64,000 nucleotides of DNA from Planococcus citri. Lineage: Eukaryota; Arthropoda; Insecta; Hemiptera; Pseudococcidae. The position numbers and the translations under genes are program-made. The first letter of the stretch is position 1. Every line of letters starts with the position of its first letter. Below, piece after piece: positions 22,000 through 35,400 of this stretch. The notes under the pieces are model-generated. The model searched no databases. It worked only from the letters and a program-made list of their open reading frames with translations, and was not told the origin of the DNA. The DNA lies in NCBI RefSeq assembly GCF_950023065.1, contig NC_088681.1, forward strand, positions 14,198,001 to 14,262,000, read 5' to 3'.

Positions 22000-23508
22000 A
22001 TTTGGTCAAAATTCCTCGAGATCCTACTCGTGCGACTTTAAAATTAATTCAATACATAAATGAATATTGTAAATTTTTACTCAACCCCTGTTGCGGATTC
22101 GCGATTATAATTATTTGTTGCCAAAGATTTTTAAAAGCTGATTTGGTTATTTTAAATTGCGGCGCATTATCACTTATTACGAATTTTGGAATTGTGCGTA
22201 ATGCTATAAAATTACGAAACGCGAGTAGGAATTCTTGAGTGGTCATATTCTCTAAAAGTTCTAAGTGAATCGCACGCATAATCATACAAACAAAAATACT
22301 AACAAATACTTTTTTCTGGACTGAGTTATCACTGACGTACATATAAAGGACCAAATGTTTTGATACCACAACAGGAAAACGGACTGCTTTGATTTACACA
22401 GAATTCAGGTAATGGAGGAATTGACGGATATTTATAAGGACCACCATCATAGTATTTGCAGTTAACTCATTTTTTTAGAACGTAGTACACCGTCGATCTG
22501 CCTTTTGGAATCCAGAAATTTTTTCTTAATTCAGAGAGAGTATGCGAAACACCGACATGATAGTTATCAATATGAATTTTTTCAATTAGTAAACGCGTGA
22601 AGAATTCTTTCTCAGGTAGAAGTATTGGAAACTTTGCATTATCGTCGAGACATGATTCAACCAAGCATCCATGACAACACATAATTGATAATATTTTGAG
22701 AATCACGTTTTAAACCAAGTGCATTAGGTTGTGAAATATCAGGATAATTTTTGTTTTGGATATACATAATCCACTGGTTGAAAGCTTCTTCGGTTTTCTG
22801 AACAATATTATTCGAATTGACATTTTTCATATAGCTTAACATTGCATCAAGTAGATAGTTGAGGGTTTTAAATTGAGTACAATCGATTTTAAACGGAGGC
22901 TGAATTACAGCTGTACCTATTATTGGAGATAAGTACTGGTTCTGGTTCAGGTTCAGGTTCAGGTTCAGGTTCAGGTTAGGATTCAAATTGTAAATTCATT
23001 GCCTTTGGCCAAGCAACTTCCATCTCTTTCAACCAAATGAATTCAAATCTTGCACTTCTGCACCACAACTGGCTATATCAGCAGGATTTTCAGCAGACAG
23101 AACATAGCGGTAATTGAACGCTTTGTCAATTTTCTTCACAATTCTTTCTACAAATTTGGGCAAAACTTTTTTCGAACATAACCATGATAATACACATTTG
23201 GAATCAGACCATACATAAATATTTTTGATATTAACATCAGAAAATTCATTCTTAACAAAATTCACGATTTGACTACCGATATATAAAGCTAACAATTCTA
23301 ACTTTGGAATAGTTAAATTATTGCGAGGAGCGAGACGAGATTTTGCAAAAACAAGACGAGTTAAATTATTTTTCTTAACATAAGCAGTTGCAGCATAAGC
23401 TTTTTGAGACGCGTCAACGAAACAATGAAAACATAGCCAAATATAATTATAATCGCGAACCCCCCCCCCTCCTCTTTTACTCAAATGATTTTTGAGACAG
23501 CTTCCCAA
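22000..23508 (-). pseudogene. Decayed BEL/Pao retrotransposon pol (RNase H and integrase parts)
   Basis: On the minus strand the order is that of Pao pol. 23,508-23,029 is the RNase H-like region, with FVDASQKAYAATAYVK, AKSRLAP, IPKLELLA, VWSDSKCVLSWL and NPADIAS. Next comes a linker carrying a hexamer repeat, then a zinc-binding integrase N-terminus (HIDNYHVGVSHTLSELRKNF, about 22,620-22,480). The integrase core (22,369-22,049) has MRAIHLELLENMTTQEF and PKFVISDNAPQF. Frame changes and stops separate the parts; reverse transcriptase, gag and LTRs are missing. It is much older and different in sequence from the complete element at 50.9-57.2 kb. Confidence 0.85.
22930..22980. repeat. (GTTCAG)n hexamer microsatellite
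   Basis: About five or six GTTCAG units end in GTTAGG. It lies within the decayed BEL/Pao pol and is read on the minus strand as alternating Asn-Leu. Confidence 0.85.
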
Positions 23509-26500
23509 CTTCCTGAAATTAAGAGTGCTCCTTAACCTAAAGTTTGATTCCTCGATTTCTCAAATTAATTTTCAGTTTTTCAGAACTAAGACACTGATTG
23601 ATGTGGGGGGGGGGGGTCAGAGGGGTTAGATTGAAAAAACGAGCTAATATTGAAAACTCTGCAACGTCATTGAATTAGCAAAAAAAAATATGAGACTTCA
23701 TTTGAATTTTTTTTCAATTTTTGATCAAAATTGGAAGTCTTTGAGCCCCTTGGGGGTATCGAAATCCCATTCTTAAAATTCCTTCAAAATTCAAAATAAA
23801 AATAAAAAGTATCTTCATTATAATTCTTCAGAATTTTTTTCAGCAAACTGGCAACTCTTGAACCGTTGAACTTTCACTCTGATAATTAAAGATTGAGCTT
23901 TTCCAAATTCCAATAATTATTGCTGATTTTGAATCTTGCATCGATCTCTTCGAAGGCCCTACAAAAAAACTAACCCTAATAGCAATGCAACCTCACGAGT
24001 GTGCAATACTCAATTTGATCTGATTTTTTTTTTCAAAAGTGAGAAGACCCTCAGGATACATCATTATACAAGATTTATAATGCCCAATTGCAAAACTAAG
24101 AGTTGTTCCATCAGGGTTCAAAAACTAAAAATTGTGATTTTTGGTCGATTCCACCAATTAAAAAAAATAAAAAGATGTGTTTGAAATGGCAAAATAATTA
24201 TTCTCAGGACACATATTCAGCTTTCAGAAGTCATAGAGGGCCTGTAGGGTATTTTTTGAGCCCAAAATTTTCAAAAAACCGCCCATAAAAATGATCGAAA
24301 AATGTGATTTGGTAGTTACAACTTTGGAAGTCGTCTTTTCTAGCCACAAGTCGAGTTTTTGGACTCAAAATTTCGAAAAAAATTTTCCAAAAACTATCAA
24401 AAAATGTGTTTATGCAACTGCTGCAACTTTGAGAGTCGTCTTTTTAGTCATAGATGGGGATTTCTCGAGTTTCGGTGGGATTTTGAATTCCCACATCCGA
24501 AAAGCTGAATTTTTTTGGAACCAAAATTTTCAAAAAATCACCAAAAAATGGACGTTTAATACATATATCTTGACTATTTGGCTATTTTAGGCCTGGAAAT
24601 TAACTCGTATCTTACAGTTTTGGGCATATTTTTTCATCTTTTCATTTAATCAACCAAAAATTGGAAATTTTGAGGCCTTTGGACCCCTCCCTCCTCCCTG
24701 TAGAACCCATAGTTTTGCAATTGGCAGCGATACATTTTGCAGTGGACTAGTGGACTATCTTAGAGGTCCTCTTATTTTTAAACGAAATTGAATCAAATCA
24801 GGTGCTGCACTCTGGATGTAGGTAAGCTTAACCAGTCTTGAGATCCAAAACTTTGAAAGTTTTGCAAGAATCTGCAAATGTGTAAACACTACAAGGCCCA
24901 TCCTCGGCCTCTCACATGGGGGGGGGGAGGAAAAGGGGACGGTGGGGAGAACAGAAATGATAACGATCAATTCCTATGTGTAGTGTAGACCATCAAAAGG
25001 AATTCTTTTAAAAAAAGTCAGCGAAATCAGAAACTTTGATTCCATTTTTAGTTAATTTTTTTTTTACAAATACATCAGAACCCCCCCCCCCTCTTCGATG
25101 TATTTCCTCAACTTACCCCAAAAAAAATTTGGACAACTTGCTCGTTATCCTCAGTAAGTACTCTTGAACGAAAATGAAACTGATTTTGAATTTTGCTCTA
25201 GAATTCAGTGAGATGATTTTTATAAAGAAATTATGAACAGAAATTTTTTCAAAAAAATTCCTGTTTTCTGTTTCAACATTTTTCATTTTTTTTTTATTTA
25301 ATTAATTTATTTTTTTGTTTTGATTTGTTTTGCTAATTTTCTTTTAAAAAATCACAACACAACTTCTAACACAAATTACTGCTTTCGGTCCTCTACAGTT
25401 AGGTTTTTTTTGTCTTTATTTTGTTAATTGAATCGAGCATCATATTATAAAATATTACATTTTCATCATACAATTTTGTTGGTATGAGTTGGTTCGATTT
25501 ACACCTGCCAATTTTTTTTTTTTTATACCAATGATTCAATTCAACTTCTTCAAGCAGCATTTTTTGCATTAAAAAAAAGTGTACTTTGGGTCTAAATTTC
25601 TTGTCTCAAACTGTGCTTTTAAATTCCATAATTTTTTATACTACCAATCTGCACCTTTTATACTTACTCTTATCGTTAAATATGCTACAAGGTACCTAAT
25701 ACACATTCGTGTCATTCTACAATTACCTAAAATTAATTCGTTTATATTTGTGCATTTCACAGACTAACAAAACGATACCTTAAACTAGCTCTCAACATCG
25801 CCGAAGAAATCAAAACATCATCATCGATTTCGTTTCGACGAATATAGCCTAAATCGCAAGAATGGTAACTCCGGGACCATTTTAATGTCTTATTTTGTAC
25901 AATACATATAAAGAAAAAAATAGGTATATATTCTTTTTTCTAAAAATAACTTTAATTTTCTACTACGTACTCCTTATTGTACCTTGTTCAAGAACCAAGA
26001 CAGTACACACAGGACCATAATGGAAAAATATCAAGAAGAGACGAATTAAGCACGAAGTAAACTTTTAAACCTTATTACAATGTACTTTGGGAATACGGAA
26101 CTCGTTTATACGCTTGCCTTTTAATTACGTACCTACCTACCAATTTGGTAGGGTATTTGATACTATAATAATGAAAAAATTGCCTCTTTTTGATCCTATA
26201 CCCCCTTCAATCAAATAATCCTTTCTATTCACTCGTAGTTTATAACTTTTTTTTAACGTGTAAGTTCTCTTTACAATATTATACCTAATAATGCTCAAAT
26301 TCAACAAACTCTCGTCTATATACGTAGCAATTTTTCCTCCTATGGGCGCCTATAGAGCTGAATTTTTTTTTCTTCTTACGAGCTTGATGACGGATTTTTA
26401 ATACTTTCATGGGTATTTTTACATACTTAAGCGATGAATTATTTTATCAGAATTTTTATTTCTTGTGATACGTTGTCGTATCGACACAATAATAATAGAT

Positions 26501-27330
26501 AATTATTTTATAGTCTTCCCTTTTATCACGTTTATATAAAACTTATTACTTACTATGCTGTAGGTAGTAATCGTAGCACTTTTTTTTCTTATACATTTGC
26601 TACTGTACCATTTAATATTAATATTTATGTATTGTACCTATTACTTATTATTTACATATTCGTATGCATTAAAGTTAATGAATTTCAATTTCAATCCTTT
26701 ATCACTACAACAGTATAATTTCAATGTATTACATAAGTTCAGAATACTTACGAGAATTACCGAATTACTTACTACATAAACGGTATCGTAAATTTTCATT
26801 TAATAAACTTTGTTAACGTCTCTTTTTTATTAGTTTGTGGAAAGCTTTTTATGTATGGTACGATGGAAGCAGAAACTCCGATGATAAGATAGGCAGTTAT
26901 TCCAGATGCGATGAAAAGTTTATTGTTTTAATTCAACTCGAGGGAGTACGCTGGTTATAAGACGACGTGCGAGGCATACGACAAAATATTTGTTACGAGT
27001 GGAGTCGATTTACTTGTATAGGGTTCTCTTTTAGAGAAGACACTTCCAGTGGCATTTTAATCGGTAATGGATGATGAGAGGGAAATTTTTAGATGTTTAG
27101 GCTTTTGTGTATTTTGAGAGCAGTTTTCCTGAAAGTCAATTCACGTAATTTTGACCTTTTATAAGATGAAAAATTGTATTTTCTTGTCGACTTTGGAATT
27201 TTTAATCACAAATGGGAGGTGGGGAAGTGGGATTGAAAAATTTTGAATTCAAGGCTAGGAGGAGGTAACGATTAGCGAGACAAACAGGAAACAATGGTCG
27301 ATAGTAGGTGGATCAAATTTGTAAAAAATC
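23509..27330. other. Intergenic AT-rich DNA; no firm gene
   Basis: 23,520-24,750 has decayed repeats (CAAAATTTTCAAAAAA, GGGGGG and CCCCCC runs near 23,605, 24,917 and 25,081). 25,560-26,830 is less repetitive. At 25,765-25,860, after a possible acceptor TTTCACAG, about 30 codons stay open and read KRYLKLALNIAEEIKTSSS before a stop. This may be an exon or 3' UTR, but no upstream partner was found. 26,830-27,330 shows nothing. Confidence 0.3.
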
Positions 27331-27339
27331 GAAATTTTT

Positions 27340-29960
27340 CAACAAACTGATTTTTGAAGACTTTTGGAAATTTTTTTAAGACCGAAATTAGGTCACTATT
27401 TTCAGGATTTTTCGAAAAAAGAATCATGCGATGTATCAAAATGGCTTAAAATTCCGCGATAAATTCGAATATTTCCACGAAGATGTTTTTTGAGTTTTTT
27501 TTTGAAGAATTTTGAGCTCAAAATCAAGTCACGATTTTAAAAGTTTTTTTGAAAAGGTGTCATGCCACCTATGAAAATAGGTTAAAATTTCGCGAGAAAT
27601 TCGAATATTTCTACGAAAATATATTTTGAGCTGTTTTGAAGAATTTTGAGTCTAAAATTGAGTCCTGATTTTTGAAGTTATTAAAAGGGGCCATGTAATC
27701 TATAAAAATGGGTTCAAATTTCGAAAAAAATTCAAATATTTCCACGAAGACGATTTTTGAGCTTTTTTGAAGAATTTTGAGCCCCAAATCCAGTCACGAA
27801 AGTATTTTTTGAGCTTTTTTGAAGAATTTTTAGTCTAAAATCGAGTCCTAATTTTTGAAGTTTTTAAAAAATGGGTCATTGATTTTTGAGCTTTTTTGAA
27901 GAATTTTGAGCCCAATGTTGAGTCATGATTTTTTGAGTTTTTAAAAAATGCGTCATACAATCTTTCAAACTGGGTTAAAATTTCGCAAGAAATTTGAATA
28001 TTTCCACGAAAGTTTTTTGAGCTTTTTTTGAAGAATTTTGAGTCCAAAATCGAGTCTTGATTTTTGAAGTTTTTAAAAAAGGAGTCATGTGACCTATAAA
28101 AATGGGTCAAAATGTCGCAAAAATTCGAAGATTTCCACGAAAGTATTTTTTGAGCTTTTTTGAAGAATTTTCAATCTAAAATCGAGTCCTAATTTTTGAA
28201 GTTTTTAAAAAGGGGGTCGTGTGACCTATAAAAATAGGGTAAAATTTCACAAGAAATTTGAATATTTCCACGAAGATGATTTTTGAGCTTTTTTGAAGAA
28301 TTTTGAGCTCAATTTTGAGTCGTGATTTTTTGAGCTTCAAAAAAAACTCCATACAACCTATCAAAATGGCTTAAAATGTATCAAAAAATTTGAATATTTC
28401 CACGAGAATGTTTTTTGAGCTTTTTTTAAGAATTTTGAGCCCAATGTTGAGTCATGATTTTTTGAGTTTTTAAAAAATGCGTCAGACAATCTTTCAAAAT
28501 GAGTTCAAATTTCTTTCGAAATTTGAATATTTCTACGAAAATGTTTTTAAGCTTTTTTTGAAGAATTTTGAGTCCGAAATCGAGTCCTGATTTTTGAAGT
28601 TTCAAAAAAAGGAGTCATGTGACCTATAAAAATGGGTCAAAATGTCGCAAAAAATTCGAAGATTTCCACAAAAATATTTTTTGAGCTTTTTTGAAGAATT
28701 TTCAATCTGAAATGGAGTCCTAATTTTTGAAGTTTTTTAAAAGGGGGTAATGTGACCTATGAAAATGGGTCAAAATGTCGCAAAAAGTTCGAATATTTCC
28801 ACGAATATGATTTTTAAGCTTTTTTGAAGAATTTTGAGCTCAATTTTGAGTAGTGATTTTTTGAGCTTTTAAAAAAAGCGCCATACAGCCTATCAAAATG
28901 GGTTAAAATTTTGTAAAAAATTCGAATATTTCCACGAAAATGTTTTTTGAGCTTTTTTGAAGAATTTTGAGCCCAATGTTGAGTCATGATTTTTTGAGTT
29001 TTTAATAAATGCGTCACACAATCTTTCAAAATGAGTTAAAATTTCGCAAGAAATTCGAATATTTCCACGAAAATGTTTGTTGAGCTTTTTTGAAGAATTT
29101 TGAGTCCAAAATCGAGTCCTGATTTTTGAAGTTTATAAAAAAGGAACCATGTAACCTATAGAAATGGGTCAAAATGTCGCAAAAAATTCAAAGATTTCCA
29201 CGAAAATATTTTTTGAGCTTTTTTGAAGAATTTTGAGCCCAAAATCCAGTCACGAAAATATTTTTTGAGCTTTTTTGAAGAATTTTCAATCTAAAATCGA
29301 GTCCTAATTTTTGAAGTTTTTAAAAAATGGGTCATGTGACCTATAAAAATGGGTCAAAATGTCGCAAAATGTCGCAAAAAGTTTGAATATTTCCACGAAG
29401 ATGATTTTTGAGTTTTTTTGAAGAACTTTAAGCTCAATTTTGAGTCGTGATTTTTTGAGCTTTTAAAAAAAGCGCCATACAACCTATCAAAATAGGTTAA
29501 GATTTCGTAAAAAATTCGAATATTTCCACGAAAATGTTTTTTGAGCTTTTTTGAAGAATTTTGAGCCCACTGTTGAGTCATGATTTTTTTCAGCTTTTAA
29601 AAAAACCGCCATACAACCTATCAAAATAGGTTAAGATTTCGTAAAAAATTCAAATATTTCCACGAAAATGTTTTTTGAGCTTTTTTGAAGAATTTTGAGT
29701 CTAAAATCGAGTCCTGATTTTTAATTTTTTTTAAAAAAGGGGTCATGTGACCTATAAAAATGGGTTAAAATTTCGCAAGAAATTCGAATATTTCCACGAA
29801 AATATTTTTTGAGCTTCTTTGAAGAATTTTGAGCTCAATGTTGAGTCATGATTTTTTGAGTTTTTAAAAAGGTGTCATACAACTTATTAAAATGGGTTAA
29901 AATTTCGCAAGTAACTCGAATATTCCACGAAAATGTTTTTTTGAGCATTTATAAGGAATT
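27340..29960. repeat. Tandem array of a ~133-bp unit
   Basis: AATATTTCCACGAA recurs about every 130-135 bp (for example near 27,471, 27,604, 27,736, 28,264, 28,930, 29,520, 29,790). Between occurrences come TTTTTTGAGCTTTTTTGAAG, AATTTTGAGTC, GGTCATGTGACC and CTATAAAAATGGGT. About 19 diverged copies are present, some partly deleted or doubled (29,230-29,290). The short minus-strand frames (TRFLKTSKIRTRF and similar) are repeat products. Confidence 0.9.
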
Positions 29961-30331
29961 TTGAGCACAAAGTAGTTTCAATTGAAATTATTCATTTTAC
30001 AAATGTATCGAAATTTTGACCCATTTCGTCTAAAATTTTCAAAAATTCTCAAACTATTTCTAGATAATAATAGCTGTGTAATGATGGAATTTTTCGCAAA
30101 ATTTTAACCCAAGTATATTGACAGATCCTGCAGTGATACGGTTTCAATGGGCTCAAACTAGTCTTGAATGATTGCGAAGCAGGTTGAATTTTCATTTTTA
30201 AAAAGTAAGTTCATATTCGGATAATTTTGAAAATTTGCAAGAAAGGAGGAATATTTCAAAAAGTTTGATTCAAATTCTGAAATCAGTTTAACATCAGAAT
30301 CAAACTTTTAATCACTTCTACACAGTTCCAC

Positions 30332-30541
30332 AGAACCTCAGAGGGAAGCTTGGGGCTGAAATTCATTAAAATTTTGAAAAACTCGATGTTATTGGTATTT
30401 AAAACACAGATTTTTAGCCAAATTTTTGTAAAAAAAAAGAACCTCGGAGGAAAGCTTGGGGCTGAAATTCATTAAAATTTCGAAAAACTCAATGTTATTG
30501 GTATTCAAAACACAGATTTTTAGCCAAATTTTTGTAAAAAA
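30332..30541. repeat. Direct tandem duplication of ~105 bp
   Basis: AGAACCTCAGAGGGAAGCTT starts the first copy at about 30,332 and AGAACCTCGGAGGAAAGCTT the second at about 30,439. Both continue through GGGGCTGAAATTCATTAAAA to AGCCAAATTTTTGTAAAAAA. They differ at only a few bases, so the duplication is fairly recent. Confidence 0.9.
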
Positions 30542-32440
30542 TGATGGCTATTGCAGTAGGCTCGACTTTGGTTTGATTTTTTCGAAAGTGGCGATTCTGA
30601 ATTTGAAACCGATTTGACCTCAAAACCAAAACCAAGTCCTACAAATTAAAACTTGAAGATTGATGTATCAAAAAATGTAATCTGAGGATTTGGAATTCGT
30701 GTCACCTCAAAATCAAAACTGATTGCATTTTTTAAAATTTTAGAACTAAGCTCATCTTAAAGAATTTTCAATTTTAATCGTATAATTTTGGGTCAAATGG
30801 ATTCCAGAATTGATAATTCCATTCAGACATCAATAATTTGATAGGCTAATACTCACCCATGTATTATAAGTTTTGACATTTTGAACTCATCTGACAATAT
30901 TTCAACAAGAAGTAGCAATTTTTTAGAATTATTGACAGAAAATTTTTTTTGCAATCATTTACAAAAAACGAGCCCTTTTGCAGTTCTTAAGTTAAAAAAG
31001 AAAACCTTTTGGTATTTTTTGGTAATTTTGGGTAAAAAGCAAGACTTTTTCATTGACAATTTTTGGCAAAAAGCAAGATTTTTTCATAATTTTGGAAAAA
31101 ACCAAACTTTTTTTGATTTTTTTTTAAACACAATTTATACTTTTTTTGCTAGAACAAAATTTTTGTCAATTTTTGAAAAAAGCGATAATTTTTGACAAGT
31201 TTTCATGATAAGCAAGACTAAAAACAGCAAAAACCAGCACTTTTTGACAAAAAAATGATACTTTTGCAGCCCTTGTGGAAAAAACGAGAAGTTATTTGAA
31301 AATTTTTTGGCTAATAATTGATTATTTTCAGCAAGAAATGAGACTATTTGACCATCCAGGATATGACTGGAGGCACTGAACTGCTGGAAACCACCTTCAT
31401 ACTACTCAGAATGTTAAAATTTGAGTATAGAGTAAATTTCAACTTTTCAACTTTATTTAGTGAAATTTTTGTGAAAATTCCAACTTTGAAAAATCTGCTG
31501 GTGGAGGCTTTAAAACTGCTCGGAATGGTTCGAAACTGTTTCGAATAAATTTGGTGGGTCAAAAACAGAGTATTAATACATTTTGGTTTTCTAGGTAAAT
31601 TTAGTCAAATTTTGATTTTTTCCCTTTTTTACCCCAAACTTGATTTTCTAAAAGTTCACCAAAAATTGAAAAATACTCTTCAACTTTAGCATCTGAAATT
31701 TTGGCTGGTGATGTACTTTTGATCTAATTAAAAAAAATTGTGAGAGTAGGGAAACCTCTTTTGTGAGAACGAAGACGTGCCTATCTACCTTATCTACCTA
31801 TTATGTAGACACTAGACAGAGTAGGTAAACTAATTGCATTAAGACGTACCTACCTACTTCACATGAAGTAGGGAAGAGCCATAAAAATTATCTGTTGCTC
31901 CACCTCGCGATTGTTTTTGAAAACAAAAAAAAAACAAAAAAAAACGTCAAGTAATTATTTAAATAGAAGTACTTAGGTAACAATTTACGAACGAGATTTG
32001 CGCTGAACCATATCATACCCTAGCAATAATAATGACCTGTTGTCGTGTCTTTTCAATTCATTTCCCATTTCATAAAAAATCACATGTTATTGTACCTCGA
32101 CCTATCCATACCTGTGCGAAAAACTTAATAACGAAACGAAACAGGTAGGTACGTAAATGCGGTTCACCGGTTCATTGTTAATCATTTAGAACGAGCGATG
32201 ATCGCAAACCAGTTCATTCGAACGTTTTTTCGTGCTATTCGTCCGGTGATTATTACGAATTATTAAATCAACAAGTGTTGTTACCTAGTACCTACATCGC
32301 AGTGATAACGTTGATAAGTTCTGATTACGTAATCGTCATAATTTATGCTGTCTCATAATGTTGTGAGTAAATTCACCGGTATCAGGAGTTGAAAACACAT
32401 CTAGAAAAGTGTTTTCAGCTGAAAATTACGAGCAGTAGAA
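30542..32440. other. Intergenic; decayed repeats and presumed promoter side of the cofactor sulfurase gene
   Basis: 30,870-31,320 is T-rich, with TTTTTGGCAAAAAGCAAGA words like those at 5.9-6.1 kb. 31,330-31,720 is a fragment of the GGAGGCTCCA/long-TIR family (GGAGGCACTGAACTGCTGG, GAAATTTTGGCTGGTGATG). 31,760-32,440 is unique sequence directly before the next start codon; no TATA box stands out. Confidence 0.4.
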
Positions 32441-35400
32441 ATGGATAACGAAAAGGAACCCGAATCGAAAAACTGTAAATCCGAATTCTCAAGATTGAAA
32501 GGTAAAATTACAATAATATCGATAAAAACTTCGCTTTTATGCTCGTAAAACACAAGAAATTATTCGCTGCTTTATTTCTTTGTACAGATATTTGTTATTT
32601 GGATCACGCAGCCACAACATTATATTCAGATGTTCAGATAGAAGCTGTTGTAGATGATTTGAAGAATAATTTATACGGAAATCCTCATTCATTAAATTTA
32701 AGCAGTAAATATTGCCATGATTCAGTCGATCAGATTCGATTCAGGTACTGTACATATAATGAAAGCTTTTCGTCGTGACAATTAAAATTATATCTGTAGC
32801 TACCTGTATAATATAATAATTGTGATACCTATTTGAATATTTTTAATATAATTTTACAGAATTTTATCGCATTTTGGCACAACGCCGAACGAATACAGTG
32901 TTATTTTCACCAGCGGAGCTACATCTGCTTTAAAATCAGTCGTGGACTGGTTTCAGTGGTCAGATTTCGAGTCCAAAGGTATTATTATATAATTTAGATC
33001 CATTTCAAGAATATAAAATCGTACGATACATGTTTTAGATTAATTCTAACTAAATTTCAGACGATGAAGATAGTCATTTTGTGTATACCCAAGATAATCA
33101 TACATCTGTTCTGGGTCTCAGAGAAATTCTAGATCATCGAGTACGAGTTCGTTGTTTAAATCATCTCGAGTCTTTCGATGTATTAAACCAGAATTGTGAT
33201 GGAGAATCGATCTCAAAGCCGGAATTATCTCGAGAAAACAATTCGTTATTCGTTTACCCAGCTCAGTGCAATTTTTCCGGCTGTAAATATCCGTTGGAAT
33301 GGATAGAGAATGTACGTAAAGGAGCTCTCGATAGTATCGTTTCAAATCCTTCGAGGTAATGGAACTCGTATGAAATTTTTTTTATTAATATAGGTATATT
33401 AGGTATTTTATGATTATGAGTGAGAATTAAAAAAAAAAAATAGGTAACTCCAACAGCTTTAATAATAATTCAATTTAAAGATGAATAATCTCATTTCAAG
33501 ATTTGGATGAATTTTTTCTTTAAAACCCTTTTTGTACAAATATCTCATTTTTTAATTTACTTTTTTATTTTATTTGCTTCAGACGACATCGATGGTTCTG
33601 TTTGCTAGACGCTGCTGCTTACACATCGTGTAAATTAGATTTGAATACCTGGAAACCAGATTTTGTGACTGTCTCGTTCCATAAAATATTCGGATACCCG
33701 ACCGGTCTAGGAGCTTTATTAGTGAAGAACTCCAGTGCTTGGGTTATGAATAATAAATCCTACTATGGTGGAGGAACAGTACTTATTGCAATGAGTAGTA
33801 CGAAGTTTCATGTAAAAAAACCTACGTTACATGAAAGGCATGCTCTTATTTTTTTTTTTATGATACGAAATTTGAGAGGTATTGATGTGGTTATTTTTGC
33901 AGATGCGAAGACGGTACGATTAATTACCAAGCTGTTCTGTCGTTAAGGCATGGATTCGATACGATGTATAGAATTGGAGGATCTATGGATCAAATATCAA
34001 AATACACGTTCTCGTTGACTCGATATTTGCATCGTAGACTAACAACTTTGCATCATTCGAATGGTAAACCGGTAGTGGTTTTATATCGTGATACAGATTA
34101 TAGCGAGAGCTCTGTTCAAGGAAATATTGTCAACTTCAATTTACTCAGATCGAATGGAGAATATATTGGATATGCTGAGGTATTGTTGTAATTCGATATA
34201 GAAGTATATCTGAAGAAGCTAACATGATGAACACTTTTCTATTTTGAGGAATAAATCATGTCATGTTAAAATAAACCAAAGTGTTCGGAAATTCGTCCAA
34301 ATTTTTCAAAAGTATTTTCCATCTTATGCTGATGGGAATTTCATGGAGATAAGGTTGTTTTTATTTTTTTTAAATTAAAAATTATTACTTTCAAAAATTG
34401 AAAAAATGATAGACTAATTAGGAAAGTAATCTGAATTATTGACGATAATAATAAAGTATACATATTTTCAAATCATAAATAAGTTTTTAACGATAATGTT
34501 TTTTGAAAAAATTGGAGAAAAAATGAGACGTTTTCTTTAAAAATAATTGAATTATGATGTTAAGTTTGAACGATAAAAAATGCATGTAGATAATTTATAA
34601 GAAACCTTTAAAAAAAGATAACCTAAATATATCATCGAATAAAAAGATAATTTCAGATGGTATGTAATAATACTCGTTTGTTTTCCCAATAGGTTTTGAA
34701 CATTGCAAATTTGCACAACATACACCTTAGAACTGGTTGTTTCTGCAATCCAGGAGCCTGCCAGAGGCATTTGAACTTGAGTGATGAGCAGCTAAAAATT
34801 AATTTCCAAGTACGTAGGTATTAAAAAAAAAAAAAAAAAAAAAAACAATTCTACGATATTCAAAGATAGTCCTTGATAATTATATACGTTTTATTTCGCT
34901 GTAGAAAGGACACACGTGTGCAGATAATATCGATCTCATCGACGGTCTTCCTACTGGCTCGGTTCGAGTATCTTTGGGATACATGTCCGATAAACACGAT
35001 GTGGATGAATTATTAAACATGATAATAAATTGTTTCGTATCGAAACCAGTTCTAATTAAAGTACCTGAAGATTGGCCAGCTCAATCGGCAGCACTCAAAT
35101 CTAAATTTAAGGCTATCCAGAGCACTTGTATTAACTCGATACCTACACCTACTCTAGTCAAAGATGCTGATATTGGAAAATCCAATGAAATCTATGAACC
35201 TATCAAGTACGAGTTGAAAGATATTTGATCGTTTTTAATTTTAATTTATCTTCCATGATATATTGTATTGATTCAATTTTTATTGTTCTAATTATAGATG
35301 TATTAGTGAAAAAAAGAAAGCTGCTAATTTAAAACTGGTAAAGATGTTTGTGTATCCGATCAAATCCTGCGGAGCTTTTAGCGTCAAGTCATCCTGGCCC

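Noticed and set aside
22970..22980. GGTTAGG as an insect-type telomeric (TTAGG) repeat
   Set aside because: Only one TTAGG at the end of a GTTCAG run inside a retrotransposon; no array.
25765..25860. Possible last exon of the EB-module gene (KRYLKLALNIAEEI)
   Set aside because: Joining it to the GTACGT donor at 19,028 creates an immediate TGA at the junction, so it does not extend that protein.
27835..29581. Several minus-strand frames with similar peptides (LKTSKIRTRF)
   Set aside because: All are copies of the ~133-bp tandem unit read in the same phase.
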